A DNA stretch of 64,000 bases from Acanthornis magna (GCA_036785705.1 JAWUZG010000332.1:2232001-2296000); one strand, 5' to 3'; positions 12,701 to 26,296 are shown, counted from the stretch's first letter. The notes: generated by a model not told the origin, from the letters alone. A program made the numbers and translations.

Positions 12701-14789
12701 CAAGATCATCTCAGGAGTGAAATGTCTTGTGCCTTAAAGCACCTGCAGATCCTGCAACTTGTTTGCTAGGTTGCTTTACAAAGGGGGCTTATTTTTGTGA
12801 GGAGAGCATAGGTGTAGCTCACCATCTTCTTTTCCTGACTAATGTCCCCTGCACTGAAAGCAGAGAGAAAGAAAATACCTTGTTACAGATGACCAGGAGC
12901 GAGGGCTTGATATGGCACAACACAAAGAAATGTGATTTCCTGCTGTGCTAGGTTTGTTGGCCTCTACTAGATATTAAGAGCTTATTTTGACCAACTTACA
13001 TTTTCCAAGACAAAGCTGAAACTCCTACAGATTTGTGCCTTCTGCTGCTTCCCTCAACTTGCAGGGAAGAAAAACATGTGAAAACGGAGGTGGTTTGGCT
13101 TGACTTGTTACAAAGCCCCAAAATAATATTCTGTGCCTTATGCACCAAATGCTTTAAATCCTGTTTTGGAGTTCACATTAAATAATAGGCAATATGGCAA
13201 CACACAAAAGGTAAAAATAAAAAATGCAGTGCCAAATACATCCTTTTGAAAGTATAGCTTAAGCTATAGGTATGTGATTGCTTAGGATAGGGCTGTCCAT
13301 GGGATGTAGCCATGCTATGTGGATGAAGCCAGTTGGGGTGGTTAGAGCTCATCTGTGTGTTATGTTGGATGTTTAGAGATTTAGGAAGCTGAAGTGAAAT
13401 CCTCAGCAGAAGAAATTCAAGAATTGCCAGAAACATTATATAGTCCATGAAGAGCATAGCTGTTGCTCTCAGTTTTTGCATAAGATGTACCTGAATGATT
13501 TGACCAGGTGCAGCGTGGAAGGGAGCCCTGGTCTGAACCGCAGACCTGGGGCCGCTGCGTGCTTCCCCTGGGGTGCTCTGGGGACAGCTGCTGCCTTGCA
13601 GAGCAGAACTGGGCACCACTAAATGCACACGGGGTGACTGAAGGGAACAGACAGCTCTGCTGTGCCGCAGCATTCTCTGTCTGGCAAACACCTAGGACAG
13701 GGATCTCCATCTGGCATCGCCTGGGCCCTTGAGGAGTGGCTGCTGCCATAGGAACCGAGGTCCCTCCGACCCTTCTGCCCGGATTAAACCCAGGACAGCC
13801 CCATTGTGGGCTCCAGTGTCAAGCTGTTTGTCTTCACAACCCATCACCTGCACTGTCGCTGTGTCCTCCCTCACATCCCTCTCACAGCTTCAGAATATGG
13901 CTTAAACGTTATGCTGTAGTCTGCTTCCAGATGCTCAATGATAGAAAAGGGAATAAGGATTTGAACCATTGGGGAAGCAGTGTGTGCATCAGAGCAGCCT
14001 GCCCAAGCCTTGCAGAGCTCAGCTTTGTATTCAGATGCGCTGGCCTGCGAGCTGCAGACATTCCAGATACTTGTGTTCGTTTTGGCTGTATCCAGGCACG
14101 CACTCACAAAGAGCAAGATGCGTGCAGTGAAGTATAAATCCCGTCCTCTAATGACTCAAAGCACTGTTGTGTGCGCATACATGCTTAACAGATTGTATAA
14201 TTAGCTGGCTTTGTCAGCTGGCAGCACGTATGATTCTCCAGTAGCTCCCTAAAAATCCTCCGTGGTGTAGGGAGTGTATGTAGGTCCTTAAGCTTCTTGT
14301 ATCCACGCAGTGATGACTGCTGGGCTTAAGAGAGGGGGCTGCATCCCCTGTGCCCGCAGGAGAAGGGCTTCCCAGGCCCAGTGCCACCACCTCTGCCTTT
14401 CCCTGAGCCCTGCGCTGGCAGCAGCTTTTCCCTCTTGGCTGCTGATGCTGGGCTGGTTTGGCTGGCTGTGCTGGGCTGTGGGGACAGGGGCTGTCCCCAA
14501 GGCCGTCCCCACGCAGTGCCCTTGAAGGCAGGCTCAGCACATCGTGCAGCCAAGACCTATAGTGTGCACAGCGTGAGTACCACTAGAGCCCTTCTCCTGG
14601 CCCGCGAGTTTGATTAGGCATTGGCCCAGGCTGGGACCTGGTTTTATTTGAAATGTTTAATTCAGAAGTTCTAATCCTGGAGGTCAGAAGCCTCACTGCA
14701 CAGCTCTTGCAGCCCTGCAGCACAGGGCCAGAGGTGTTGCAGAGCCAGGAGCAGAGCAGGTGCCAGCAGAGGGGAAGGCTGGGCTGTGC

Positions 14790-15045
14790 TGCCGCCAGGA
14801 ACGCGACAGGTTGTGCCGGTGTCCGGGAGATGCCGAGGGTGGGAGCAGCACCAGGGCCCAGAGCTGCGTGCTTTGGATTGCATTGGAGCCGGGGAGGAGC
14901 CGGCAGGGGAGCGAACATGACCTTGAAAATCCTTATCGAGATGAAAAGGTGCAGTGAGGGAGCACATTCCTCCGCGCACAGCACCCGCCAGCCGGGCTGA
15001 CCATGAGCGCTGCAGCCGCGCCGCCCCAGCCACGGCTCCGGGAAA
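14790..15045. promoter_or_regulatory. CpG-rich patch in intron 1
   Basis: By eye I count about 21 CpG dinucleotides in roughly 250 bp, far denser than the neighbouring intron. It contains CCGG and GCGC clusters and no repeat that I recognise. It could be an unmethylated element such as an internal promoter or enhancer, or simply a GC-rich relic. No exon with a convincing start and donor was identified in it. Confidence 0.35.
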
Positions 15046-15634
15046 TGATTCCCACAGCCCAGCAGTCCCTCCTGGGGCTGCTATGGGCTCAGGCTGTGTA
15101 AATCCGAAGGATCGGCTTCTGGAGTTGACAGTTTCTGTGCATTTATAAGTAATAATGAGCCCGAAGGCAGTAGCAAGGCGAAGTCTGGCAGCTGGAGGAG
15201 ATGGGCCACTCAAGAGGACCAGGTTTAATTATGATTCCGTGGCAGATGAAGCTCATCTCTGAGCTTTGTGCCCAGAAATGTGGTGAGCAGCCAGACAGCT
15301 CATCACAACCAGAAAAGGGGGGTTGTGGTTTTCCCCAGTGCAGCTTCTGTTCCTGACACTCCTCTGTCCCTGGCATGCTGCCGGCTGCTGAGTCCCGCTA
15401 ACCCAACTGGGAACGCACTGGTCAGAATGGTCTGGGTGCTCTTCTGCCCTGTTGCTGAACAGTAGCAGTTTGTGGGAGGGCTTGGAGCATGCAGAGCTGC
15501 TGGACTGAGGAAGGAGGAGGAGCAAGGAAAAGCTGTGTAAGGTGTAAGGTAGGGGAGATGTTTTTTACAGGAGCAACAAACCATTCGCCTGGCTCACTTG
15601 CTGCTTTCTTTGTGCTGCGGATCCAACACAATTC

Positions 15635-15655
15635 TCCCTCCCTCCCTCCCTCCCC
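15635..15655. repeat. (TCCC)n microsatellite
   Basis: A short run of tetranucleotide TCCC units lies in intron 1. It is pyrimidine on the + strand. Confidence 0.9.
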
Positions 15656-18600
15656 TGTTCTATAGCACGTGTACTTGTACAGTCACACGCTAATTCAGGT
15701 TAAATATCTGCATCTCCTAGAAATAGATCCTTTTCTAAGATGCTTTTTGGATGCTTCCAATCCTGAAGCATGCCCCAGGAATGTACAGATAAAGCAACCC
15801 TTGCAGTGCAAGAAAGTAATCAACACTTACCACTATGAATATGTGCTGTAAATGAAAAATGCTGCATTCCTGAAGAAATCTAAGTATCATTACAGCTTGA
15901 CTGTAACTGTGGCACTTCTGTTGCTGAGGCTGTGCTGCAGCTTTGGAAGCAGATACTTAAAAATTCATTGGTTTGTGGTAGTTTTGTTTTTTTCCTCTTG
16001 ACAAGGACAGAATAAAACCTCTTTCTCCATGGCTATAGGAACATACCCTCGTGTACTGTGTGGTTTTTGTTGAAGGAATTCAGGCATTTACTGATGTCTT
16101 CAATAATTCCTTTCTAAATGCCTAGCTTAGAGCATTTGCATAAAACCTTATCTCACTTAACAAATTCAGATTTTTTTAGAGGATCTAGGTGTGTACTAGG
16201 AAATTGGATGTGTACCAATGACCTTGGGAGGTTTGTTTTTAGGTTCTGTGGAATGGTGTGGCCTGGGCCTGGAGGAGGTGGAACTTGTCCCTGCTGTCAG
16301 GGGCAGTCCCTTTGCTTTAGTATGTGAAGACTTGTTTCCCTGTTGCATGAGCTGAATCCGCTCGCTGAGGAGTGCAAGGAGGAGTCTTGCCACCACCTCT
16401 GATGCTCCTGTGGAAGTAGTATTTGGTCCTGTTGAGTGTCAGAGTTGTCAGGGTGGGTACAGGCTGGCATGTGCTATATCTAGAGGGGTTACAGAGAATG
16501 TGCTGCTTGTCCGGAGCCTGCTGCTGAACAAAGCACAAGGTGGTGTAAACACACCTTTTCTCTCAAAGCTGGTGGCCTTGCTGGCCAGCTTCTTTATTGC
16601 CACAATACTTGATTAAGACAAATATGGCATCTCTGGCTTTTTTCTTTTTAGTTATCTGGCTGTAAAGCTGGGATGAAATGCAACCTGTTTGTTGGGATTC
16701 ACCTCCCTCACTCTTTAATGTGGAGCAGTGAGGATGAAGTTGGTGTCTGCTGTCAGACAAGCCAGGAACTTAACTGAGGTCCATACCTACTACATATATA
16801 TCTAGGAAAAATGAAAATAAAAGGTAGCAAAAAGTGGATCATTAAAAAATCTGTGGTTTTAGCCACCTTCACCAGGGTATACTGGAAGGAGGTTCCTGTG
16901 CTCTCGGTCATAAACTAAAGTAAAAAGGTAGCTAAAGATTACTAATGAGACTGTGTAAGGTGTGTCTCTGACACATGCCTGGAGCATGAAGTGTGAGCAG
17001 CAGTGATGAAGTGATATGTATGCTGAGTCTCTGCTTAGTGGAAAGAAATGCTGTATATTTTGAACTGAGGAATAACTAAAAAGCCAAATCCTCAGGTGGC
17101 TTGTGCCATTTTTGAGCTTTTACGTGGGCTTTAGACTACCCAGGATATGTGGGAAAGGGGAATGCAAGAGAGCAAGTGGCATTATAACTTCCATGTTAAC
17201 ACAAATTTGATCTGTTGGCAAAATATATTCATAGTGGATCATTAAAAATAAACGATGTTTGTAAGAGTAAATCAATCAAACTCACTTGGTGATGCAAATC
17301 TCACTTTTGCTGGCCTCAGATGCGTGAGCAGCCTTCAATAGTTGTTGATTCGTATTGACTCCCTTCCAATGTGTGAAGTACTGAGCTATGTTTAGTGCTT
17401 TGTGCAGTTCTGCCTATAAACACAGTTTGGCATAATTTTTTTGTGGCTTAACTACATGGTAAATCAAGGCTTTGTTACCTTGGGTGAAAAAGATGATAAA
17501 CCTATTAATTTTATACTCTTACCTTCTAATTCTACATCTCCTAAAGCTTTATTCTCACAAAGTTTTCTAGACATCCGTTCTTGTTCCGACATTTCTGTTC
17601 ATTTTTATACAGTATGGCTTTTCAGGATCTGAGAACACATTGCCTCAACACTTACAGCAACAGTAGTAGATAGTAAAGCTCATATTGTGAATTCTAAGTG
17701 CTTCTGTGCTTCAGCAGTGCTGCATTCATGAGCTGAGGGCTGTGCAAGCTGGGCTTTCTCCTCTTTGGATCAGAAGTGAGTTGCCATGCCTTCATTTCCA
17801 AAGGCTATCCTCTGCTACCTCACAAGGCTGAGTCTATTGAAATAGTTTTGGTTTGCCCCTCTTGAAGGAACTCTGCATGGTTTGCAGTCTGTAGGGTAAT
17901 GCTTAAGCTCAGGTAAGTATTCTGTATCTTGAATTCACAATTGCTTTGCAAGTGGAAGGAGTTTTGTTCCTCTGTGTTCTTCACTGCTCTGACATTGAGT
18001 TGCCCAGGAATCTTCTCTGATTATTGCAGGCAGCCAGAAATACTCCTGTTCATACCTGGCACTGCTGAGGTTACAATGGCATTTGAGGGGCCCTGTGAGT
18101 GCACTGAGGCCTCTTGGGGGTCCATGTGACTTGGTAGTTTCCTCTGTGTAGCAGGTTCAGCTCTGTCTGGCCAGGATTTCCAAGGTGGCAGGCTGATGTC
18201 AGATCAGAGCCGTGCAGTAATTTTTTCAGAACTAGGCACTGCACAAGAGCTAAGTGGCTGCAGCTGATCTGATTTAGGGCAAGGAGTAGAAGATGCTCTG
18301 TTGATGCCCTGCTGCTTGCCTAGGCTGTGTTCTGCAAGGGGTGCAGACCAGAGAGCCTGCTGATGTTGCTGTTTGGGACTGGGACCATCAAATAGCTCTA
18401 TAGCTCAGTCAGAACGTCTATAATGCAGAAATAGCAAGCAGGCAGCCCTACCAAAGCTGCTGTAGGGATGAGCAATTAGCCCAGTGCTAGCAGGAGGTGA
18501 GCCAGGGAGCAGCATGCAAACCATGTGCATGTAAAACAAACTCCTGTGCTCCCCTTGGCCCTTGCAAACAGCTTTCATACTAGCAGTGCTTGTTTTCTGC

Positions 18601-21600
18601 CCTGGGGAGATTAGATGAGGCTAATGATGCCGTCCTAGGGCTGTCTATTTTCCCACTTCAAATGCCTTGTGAATAAAGGGCACAGGAGCTGACAGTGTTG
18701 CAGAAGGCATTCGCTGTTCACAGGAAGAACATGCTGCTAAGAAATACAGCACCATGCTTTTCTTCTGAAGGAATTCAGGTTTGTAATCACTGTACATGAA
18801 GTATAGATTTAGTGACTGATGAAGTCCAGTTGTGGAGTGAAACCCAGATTGTTCCCCATCTGGGTGATCAGCCCAGTGCTCACTGCACTTCACGTGTTCC
18901 CAAATGCTGAGGTAGGGTAATTGTTCCATACTTACCTGCTTGCTGAGGTCTCAAATATTTATCTTTTTCTGACAGTAGCTATTGGTTCCCTGCTCTGGGA
19001 GCTGAATTGTGGGGGGAGTTTGTCCTATACACCTCCTTATCTTGAGGCATCTTGCCAATATAAACTGCTGCCACCCACACTAGGCAGCCTTTCAGGGAAG
19101 TAGGAATGCAGGCTGTAAGACCAGAGAGGAGCCTTCCAGTTCATAATCTCCCAAATATGTCAAGGAACTAGTCTGACTACTCTGGATGCTTGGTAGGCAA
19201 TTTCTCTGCATACTCTGAAATGACCAGTCCCCTTATTCAAGAACAGTTGAGCTTCTAAGTGAAGAGAAAGCTGTCTTGTTTTTAGTTAATCTGTTCAGCC
19301 TATGCAGGTGGCAAGACTGCTTCTCATCCTAGAAGAACTGAAAGCAAACTTAAAAACCAGTTTCAGCTATTTAAAGTTGAAGGTGTTTGAATTAATTGCA
19401 TGGTTAAATTCCAACTCTTGCATGATTTAATTCAGTAGTGTTGTACTGTTCTCATCAAGTTGTACCTTACTCTTCTATATCTTTTCTGCTTAATTGGTTC
19501 AGGAAAGCATGCAGGATATAGAGGCTGGCAGGCAAGTTAATGTTGTGAGAAGCCTCGTCTCCCATTTCCTGACTTTTTAACCTTGAACTATCCCAGGAAT
19601 TTTTGCATTTGAGTGATTAAGAAGGTATGACTGACCTCCTGCTTGCAGAACCGGTTTGTTAATCACTGGGAATGATCTAAAATTGCAAGTGGGTTTTGAT
19701 AGCCTTCTCCTTGCAAATAACTTAGTTGTTCTTTGCTTCCAGAGGTAAATGATCTGTACTGAAAAGAAATACACGGGCAGACAGACTGTCAGTGTGTGCA
19801 GGGTAGAGCTTGTAAACATGCAAGCCTTTTCAGAAGTGGATAGAACAAGCAAGCAGCTCACTGTACTGGTGTTCTAGGCATAGTTTTTGTGCCTGGTGGG
19901 GTCATAAACTGTGTATTATAGAGCTTAATGCTTCTGTGAATCTATTTGACTAATAGAAATGTTTTGCTATTGAAGTTTTAAATGCATTTGTGTTCGGAAT
20001 GCCTGAAATACAGACTGGTGCCTGACTTTCAGGTGTCTTTGCTGTCTCCTGATCTCTTTTGTGGACAATCTACTTGGGCAGTATGTGATTAATTTCTGTA
20101 CAAAATAAGTATTTAGATGTTACTTGCTCACGTGAAAACAGTAGAAGGTCTAATTGGCAAATTAACCACAACTCAGGGTCACCTTAACGAGGTACAGAGG
20201 TTGCTGTCATGGCCTGGCCAAAGAACATCACTGAGTTCTTGAGTGTCAATAAAAATGTTTAAAGTTATGATAGCTTGGAAAACAAGCTCTGAGGATAGAT
20301 GTTGGACTTGCTTATCCTAGAGGTGGCCCAATGCATGAAGCATCAGGGGCCAGGAGGAAATACAAGAGGAAAGAGGTCTTCAGGAGGCTGAGAAGATGCT
20401 CAATAACTGCGGCAACGAAGGCAACCACTTCTGAAGGTCAAACAGCTCTGCAGTTTGAGCTGCTTGAGGAGATGTGTTGTTTATTTTAAGCCATTTCTCT
20501 TGGTAATATTTATGTTGTAGTTTAAGCAAACTTGTTTGGTTTACACTAACAGCTTCAAATATGCTGTTTTTCTCAGACTTGACCACATTTTTTCTGTAAG
20601 ATTGTCGTTCTGTTCCCAGTTATCATTTTTCACAGCAAGACCAGGACCACACACTGGCAGTCATTGAAATGACATGTGTTTGAGGTAACTAAAAGTTTAG
20701 GGTGACTGGGCCTTTGTGTGGGTGTTGTAATAATGTCTGTCTTCCAAAACTTTGAAATGTCATATTTGATCTCTCATTAGACCCTTGGAGTATAGTTAAG
20801 AAGCTTCTCAAATTTGTCGTCACTTCTTGAAATCTTCTCCTTGTTACATGGGCAGCACATTCCTGTTCTTGGTTCCCCTCTGCTAAGGGTGGTCCTGAAT
20901 TGTTCCTTTATGCTCCTCTGGGTAGAGGTCTCTCTGTCCAGCTCTGCTGCAGTTGGTGAGGTTTTGTGCAGTTGAGGTGTCACTCGGCCTGGAGCTGCCT
21001 GCTGTGTCACTGCTGAGGATCCTGGCTGTTCGGGGTGAGCTGTTCTGATCACCTCTTCCCTAAACTGCTGTTGGAGTGGGAATCCAAGGGAGCATTTCAT
21101 GGTGCACAGGTGTGTGGAGATGGGGTGAGAAAAGCTTTGCCAGCAAGATGATAAAACAGGTCCTCTTCGCTGCCACACCTCCAGCCTCCAAAGGCAATCC
21201 TCCCTGCAGTGAGAGAAGATGCTCCCAGGGAAAATAGTTACTATAGTGACGAGTAGCCCTGGTGTGTTTGAGGGCTGGATCACCAGGTTGAGTAATAAAT
21301 GTGTAGGAGTCTATTTTTAAAAGCTTTTGTGAGGAGGAGATTGCAGACAAATTTTCTAGGACTACAGCAAAGTGATAGATTTTTCTGTGCTGAAGTTTAA
21401 AAATAATCATCGTCTGTCTTGAGAATGGGATGACCTCATTAAAAACAAAGAAGCTTGTATGTCATCGTGTGGAGCCTCCTGGCAGTGATTCTTGCAGCAG
21501 CCTTCTGAATTCCAGCAGCAGCTCTGCCCATTAACAGGTTCCTCAAAACTCGTGGAGCACAGCTACCCCAGTGTCACAGCTGGAATCGAGCTGCCTTTAG

Positions 21601-21688
21601 GTTATTCTCTGTCCTGGTCTGTGTAGCACATCCTGGCACATAATGAGCACTGAGTTTTATTCAAACAAGAAATGAAGAAGTGCTGTGT

Positions 21689-21720
21689 AAAAAAAAAAAA
21701 AAAAAAAACTTAAAAAAAAA
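21689..21720. repeat. poly-A tract, 20 A then 9 A
   Basis: A 20-A run (21689-21708) is followed after CTT by 9 A (21712-21720). It could be a retroposon tail, but no body of a processed gene or SINE was recognised upstream, so it is listed as simple sequence. Confidence 0.85.
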
Positions 21721-22572
21721 TAGAAACCTTTGAAAATAAAACCTGACTCCAAGCTTCTCCTGCAAAATGCTGGGTTGACAAACTATTTGGTTTTGTAAGA
21801 GAAATGGTATGAGTGGAAGTGTGTGCCACAAGTCATAATGGTGTCATCTGGCTTGACTTCTTGCCCATAGGCCTGTCTGCCTCCCACACTTGTGTGTACC
21901 TGTGAGTGCAGGAGGGAAGGGGAGAGCTGAACGGGGCTGGTAGCGTGTTTGTCAGGGTTTGGTGGCTCATGCTGCAGCTGTAAGAGGAGCTGACATGAAG
22001 GTCCTGAGGAATGCAGGTGCTGCCTTTGTTCCTGGTGCAGTGAGCTGCTGCTATGGGTACAGCAAACTGCAGGAAATCCCCTGCTCTGTCCTCTGCCCAC
22101 AGAGAGTCGTGAAGGATTTCATACAAGGCCGTGTGATCTGTCCTGAACTGATTAAAATAAGGCTCTGCTGTTTGAATGGCTTTACTTTGTTATGGGGTCT
22201 GAGGAGCCCTGCAAACACAGCGATTAAGTGGGTTTATGCACAGTGTAGAAGCTTGGCACTGCTGTTGGTTTATTAATCTCCTGGTCTTGGTGACCCACGC
22301 ACGGCGTTTGCTCACTGCACATCTGCCTACGTGCCCTGATGTCCCCACGGCTGTGAGCCTCACCAGGAGCTGCTCGTGGGTTTGATTTACTGCTGGAGGC
22401 CCCCAATTGATGCCAAAATCGAGTAATTACAAAAAGAGCATTTCCCGGTTTAGGAAGTTCAGAATTGATTTCTGTTACCACTGTAGTATTAACTCCAGAT
22501 TTGTAAGTGGCACAGGTCACCCATCTCCAGCTCCCGCCAGGAACCTCTGTACAGCCATGTTTAACAAACCTT

Positions 22573-22646
22573 CTGTCAATCAAAAACTGGTTATACAAGG
22601 ATTATTTGCCTTCAGTTTCCTGTGTAATGAGGTTTCTGATTGACAG
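22573..22646. promoter_or_regulatory. inverted pair of PBX-MEIS-type sites
   Basis: CTGTCAATCA at 22573-22582 and its exact reverse complement TGATTGACAG at 22637-22646 lie 54 bp apart. TGATTGACAG is the established composite recognition sequence of PBX with MEIS/PREP homeodomain partners. Two perfect copies in opposite orientation within 74 bp suggest an enhancer in intron 1. Binding itself is inferred. Confidence 0.4.
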
Positions 22647-23248
22647 CAGTGGAGTTAAAGAATATAGAAAGGCTTTCTGAATCTAAGATGAGCAAGTTTC
22701 CATTTAATACTGTTTGCACATGATAACATTGGCTTTCAGTTTTATCTGTGATAGAAACTGAAGATGATCAAAAATAAGAAATATAGAAACCCTTCTCATT
22801 TTAAAGTGATGTGACTTAGAAAATAGAGGTAGGAAGCTAACTTTTTATTTCCTGCTGTGGGAATGGGATTTGGACATCATTTGCTGTATAAATAGTTGAG
22901 CTATTATGGGCAAACATTTTGTGAAGATGGAAGTGTCTCAGAGTATTCACCATGGCTGGTGGGTGAGCAGTGGCTGTACCCTCAGCCTGCCTCTGCCTGA
23001 AGGCTGTCAGATGCTCCTCAGCTTAGGAAGTTGGGTGATGCTGTTTTCTTTTTCCTCTCTTAACAGGATTAGTTTCTGAAACAGTGTCGTTGACCTGCTG
23101 TGTGTGGTGGTTGCTGTGGGTCCCTGTTTTCCAGGTGTCCTGATGAGTAATTGCACTTGTTCAAGTAAATTTGAATTTCTTGAATGAAATTAAGTTAAAA
23201 AAATAGCATACTGGAAGCTAATAAAATATTATGTAAATGGATAAATGT

Positions 23249-23272
23249 AGGTTGATTGTAAGGTTGATTGTC
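23249..23272. repeat. 12-bp tandem duplication
   Basis: AGGTTGATTGTA is followed directly by AGGTTGATTGTC. It is a small local duplication within AT-rich intron 1 sequence. Confidence 0.85.
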
Positions 23273-25499
23273 TTTTTCAAAATACTAAATATTTCTAATA
23301 ATGACCCCAATTAAAACATACCTATGGCAGAATGGCAGTCATAGGTGTGATGAATGTGAGATATGGGTGAGTTCTTCTGAGGTGAGCATAGGGATTACTT
23401 TTGGGTGAGCTAGAAGGCCAGAGTTAGGCTATGATTTACATATATCTTCTCTAGCTCAGGCTAGTTTCTCTTGTAGAGCTCCCACACCAAGCTCAGCCCC
23501 CAGGTTAGAAGCAGATGAAGCACTTTGAGTAGTTCAGGTCTAACTGATGTCTGATGAGTGTCAGAGCAAAGGCAGCATGGCTGGAAGATGCAAACAGACT
23601 CTTGTCTCAAAGTGTAGTCTCTTTTAACTAGGCCAGTTTGAGTTTCATAAAACGTGCTAGATGTACAGACCTAAGTTTACCCCCTTGGTTCCCTCTTTGT
23701 GTCTGGAGATCATTAGTCATAGTCAGGATTTTCTGAACTTCTGGGTGCATTGCTTTCGTGTGGAAACTGGGTGTATGAATCTGGAGGTTTCCTTAAGGAA
23801 GGAGGATAAGGAATGCACAAACCATTTTGCAGGTTTCCTTCCTTAGTTTAAGCACCGTGGTGAAAGGGGTCCATTTTTGTGCATTGCTGCTTTGAGCCTG
23901 GCTACAGGGAGGACCTATTGTGTGCTAGCGTGGTGAGTTGATGAGATTTTTTCAAAGAAGATGTTTCAAAGGAATAGTCCTGTGGATGTGTCCTAGCTTT
24001 AACTTCCCACATGCAGAGGAACAGTCCTGTTTTATGCAGCAGTAATGCACTAACTAAATCATGTCCTGCTGTGAGAAAGAAGCTCTCTTTTGCTCTTTAA
24101 TCCGTCATGTTACATTGTGAGTGTGCTCGGAGAGACGCTGCATTTTTTGAACCCTTCTGGAAAACTGGTTTATTTTAGTCTTCATAACAACCCCTAAAAT
24201 CATATCTTAAAACAAGGGAATAATCTCTTTTTGCTTTTTATGCTGTATTCAAAGTCTTGCTACACAACATATTAGGTGTCTTTCATCTAATTGTACCATT
24301 GCTACTTTGATTTGTGCCAGTTTTTCCCACAGCAGCTAGGGAAAGGAGCTTAGGAAAGTAAGTAATATGGTTATGAAGCTGCAGTTACTTGGGGAGATAG
24401 CTATTTTGTCTGTAACAAATGGAATTACGCTCTTAGTTATAAAACTAATTATTCTTCTGTTTCCTAGCTGAATGACAGATTTCTCATCTGTACAAATGGG
24501 ATCATTGGAAGCTTGTGGGCAGCCAGAGAGGAGGGCACTAGTCTGTGCTTGGTGATGGGTGCTCCTTGGGAGATATGCTGAAAATATGAGTCTCAAAAGT
24601 GAAATAATTGTCTGTTTCTGAGCCCTAGTAACTGGCAAGTCTCCAGTTGGCTTGTGTCATTGCTATAGCAGACTGATCCTGCCTTGCTTTTTTTCCCCTT
24701 TTCCAAAACTAACTGAAAGAACTGGCTGGATGTAGTTCATGCATTGCATTTCATATGGAAAATAGGAATAAGCATCCTTCAGTTGCTTGGTCCTGGCTTC
24801 CTATTGAGTCTGACAGTTTCTGAGGACTTTTATAAGAAATTCAGCTGCTTCTAACAAAATAGGACTGGACAAAAGCTGAACAGAAGCTTTATAAGTTTGG
24901 TGTTAAACTTTGGAGCACCAAAGTTGGCACTACAGTGCCATTCCCTGATGAAAGTCTTCCCAAGACCTAGGGCCAATGTAGTGTAGCTCCACACTGGTTT
25001 TTGTTTTTTACCAAAAAAGAGTTTAATGTTAATGTTTGGTGTGATTCTTGAGCAGAATCTGCAAGAAACTCCACTCAGTGTGTAATACAAATTAAGACAG
25101 GTGTGTTTTATGACTGCAGCACACCCTCACCTAATGTACTTTAAGTATGGGTTTAATTACTGCTCCATGCTGAGGGATTCTTGCTTGGATAACTCAGCAG
25201 GAATGTTGAGCACTGGAGCTGGGACACGGCAGATGCGTGGCTCCAGGTTTAATGGGCCTGCAGGGCCGAAGGGAGGCTGGTGTCAGTGCCAGGGACTGCG
25301 AACCCAGGATGAAATGGCACCTCTCCTTCCTTCCAAAGCTCTCTACAGAGGGGCAGAACAGCAATCATATCACCATTCACAGCAATATTTAGAGTGTTAC
25401 TGACCCAGTGATGCACTGGAAAAGAGCCCTTGGGTTTCCTGTGGCCTAGCAGCCCCAGCTGTGGCCTTGCACCACCTCGCTGTGGTTTGCCCATCCCTG

Positions 25500-25802
25500 T
25501 GAGGGGAAGCAGAGGGGCAGCACCGAAATCTTTTCACTGCCATCACCAGTGACAGCACTTGAGGGAGCAGCATGAGGCTGAGCCAGGGAGGTTTAGGTTG
25601 GATATCAGGGAAAGGTTCTCCCCCCAGAGGGTGCTGGGCACTGCCCAGGCTCCCCAGGGAATGGGCACGGCCCCAAGGCTGCCACAGCTCCAGGAGTGTT
25701 TGGACAGCGCTGCCAGGGATGCCCAGGGTGGGATTGTTGGGTGTCTGTGCAGGGCCAGGAGTTGGACTCCAACTCAGCATATTCCATGGTTCTATGATCC
25801 CA
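25500..25802 (+). mobile_element. CR1 LINE fragment, 5'-truncated, + strand
   Basis: This is the 3' end of a CR1 non-LTR retrotransposon. Visible landmarks in sense orientation are CCAGGGAGGTTTAGGTTGG, a GATATCAGG block, an AGAGGGTGCTGGGCACTGCC block, and the 3' end TTCCATGGTTCTATGATCC, which resembles the CR1 terminal octamer repeat. Only untranslated and terminal sequence is present: no reverse transcriptase or endonuclease coding remains. The 5' boundary near 25500 is approximate. It is closely similar to the antisense copy at 62601-62861, including a shared translated stretch beginning FRLDIRERFSPQRVLG that is an accidental frame. It lies about 2 kb before exon 2 of WWC1. Confidence 0.88.
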
Positions 25803-26240
25803 GCATGACTGCCCCTCTCAGGGATGGGAGCTGCTCCTCCTAGTTCAGCATTTAGCACTGTGCCATCCCTCTTCCCTTCCTGTCCTGCTTCCACACGAAC
25901 TGCTAACATTAAGTAAAAGCAGATGCCATTTTCAGAGAGGGTGAAAGTGTTAACCCTGGTGTTTAACTTAACATTGCCGACACGTTTGCTACAGCGCTTT
26001 CATCTCTGTTATCTCCAGAGAGTGGCTTGTATCTGACCTTGCTCTGCATTTTTACCCTTGTGCATCTTTGATTTGATCAACTCAGAACGGCACATATTGG
26101 GAAGTCAGGCTGAGGAAACAGCTCGATCCACAGGGAAGAACATGGGATAAGGGATAGCAATCACAAGCATTGAGATTCTATTTTATTTTCAGGTAATCTA
26201 TTTTCTATACAAACACGCTTTCAGTACACAGTCTAGATTA

Positions 26241-26296
26241 AGAACTGTAAAAATAAACCCTTCAGTGAAACTTTATTGAGAAAGTTTCACAGTTCT
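26241..26296. repeat. two-part inverted repeat
   Basis: GTGAAACTTT (26265-26274) pairs perfectly with AAAGTTTCAC (26281-26290) around a 6-nt loop. Outside it, AGAACT (26241-26246) pairs with AGTTCT (26291-26296), leaving an 18-nt one-sided bulge. This is a possible RNA or cruciform structure in intron 1 with no known role. Confidence 0.5.

Noticed and set aside
13173..13691. 172-codon - strand open frame in intron 1
   Set aside because: The composition is not protein-like, no family was recognised, and there are no matching splice or promoter signals. It is a chance frame.
25559..25843. 94-codon + strand open frame sharing FRLDIRERFSPQ with a frame at 62.7 kb
   Set aside because: The similarity is real but is due to the two CR1 3' ends, which are untranslated in the element. 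It is not a gene family.
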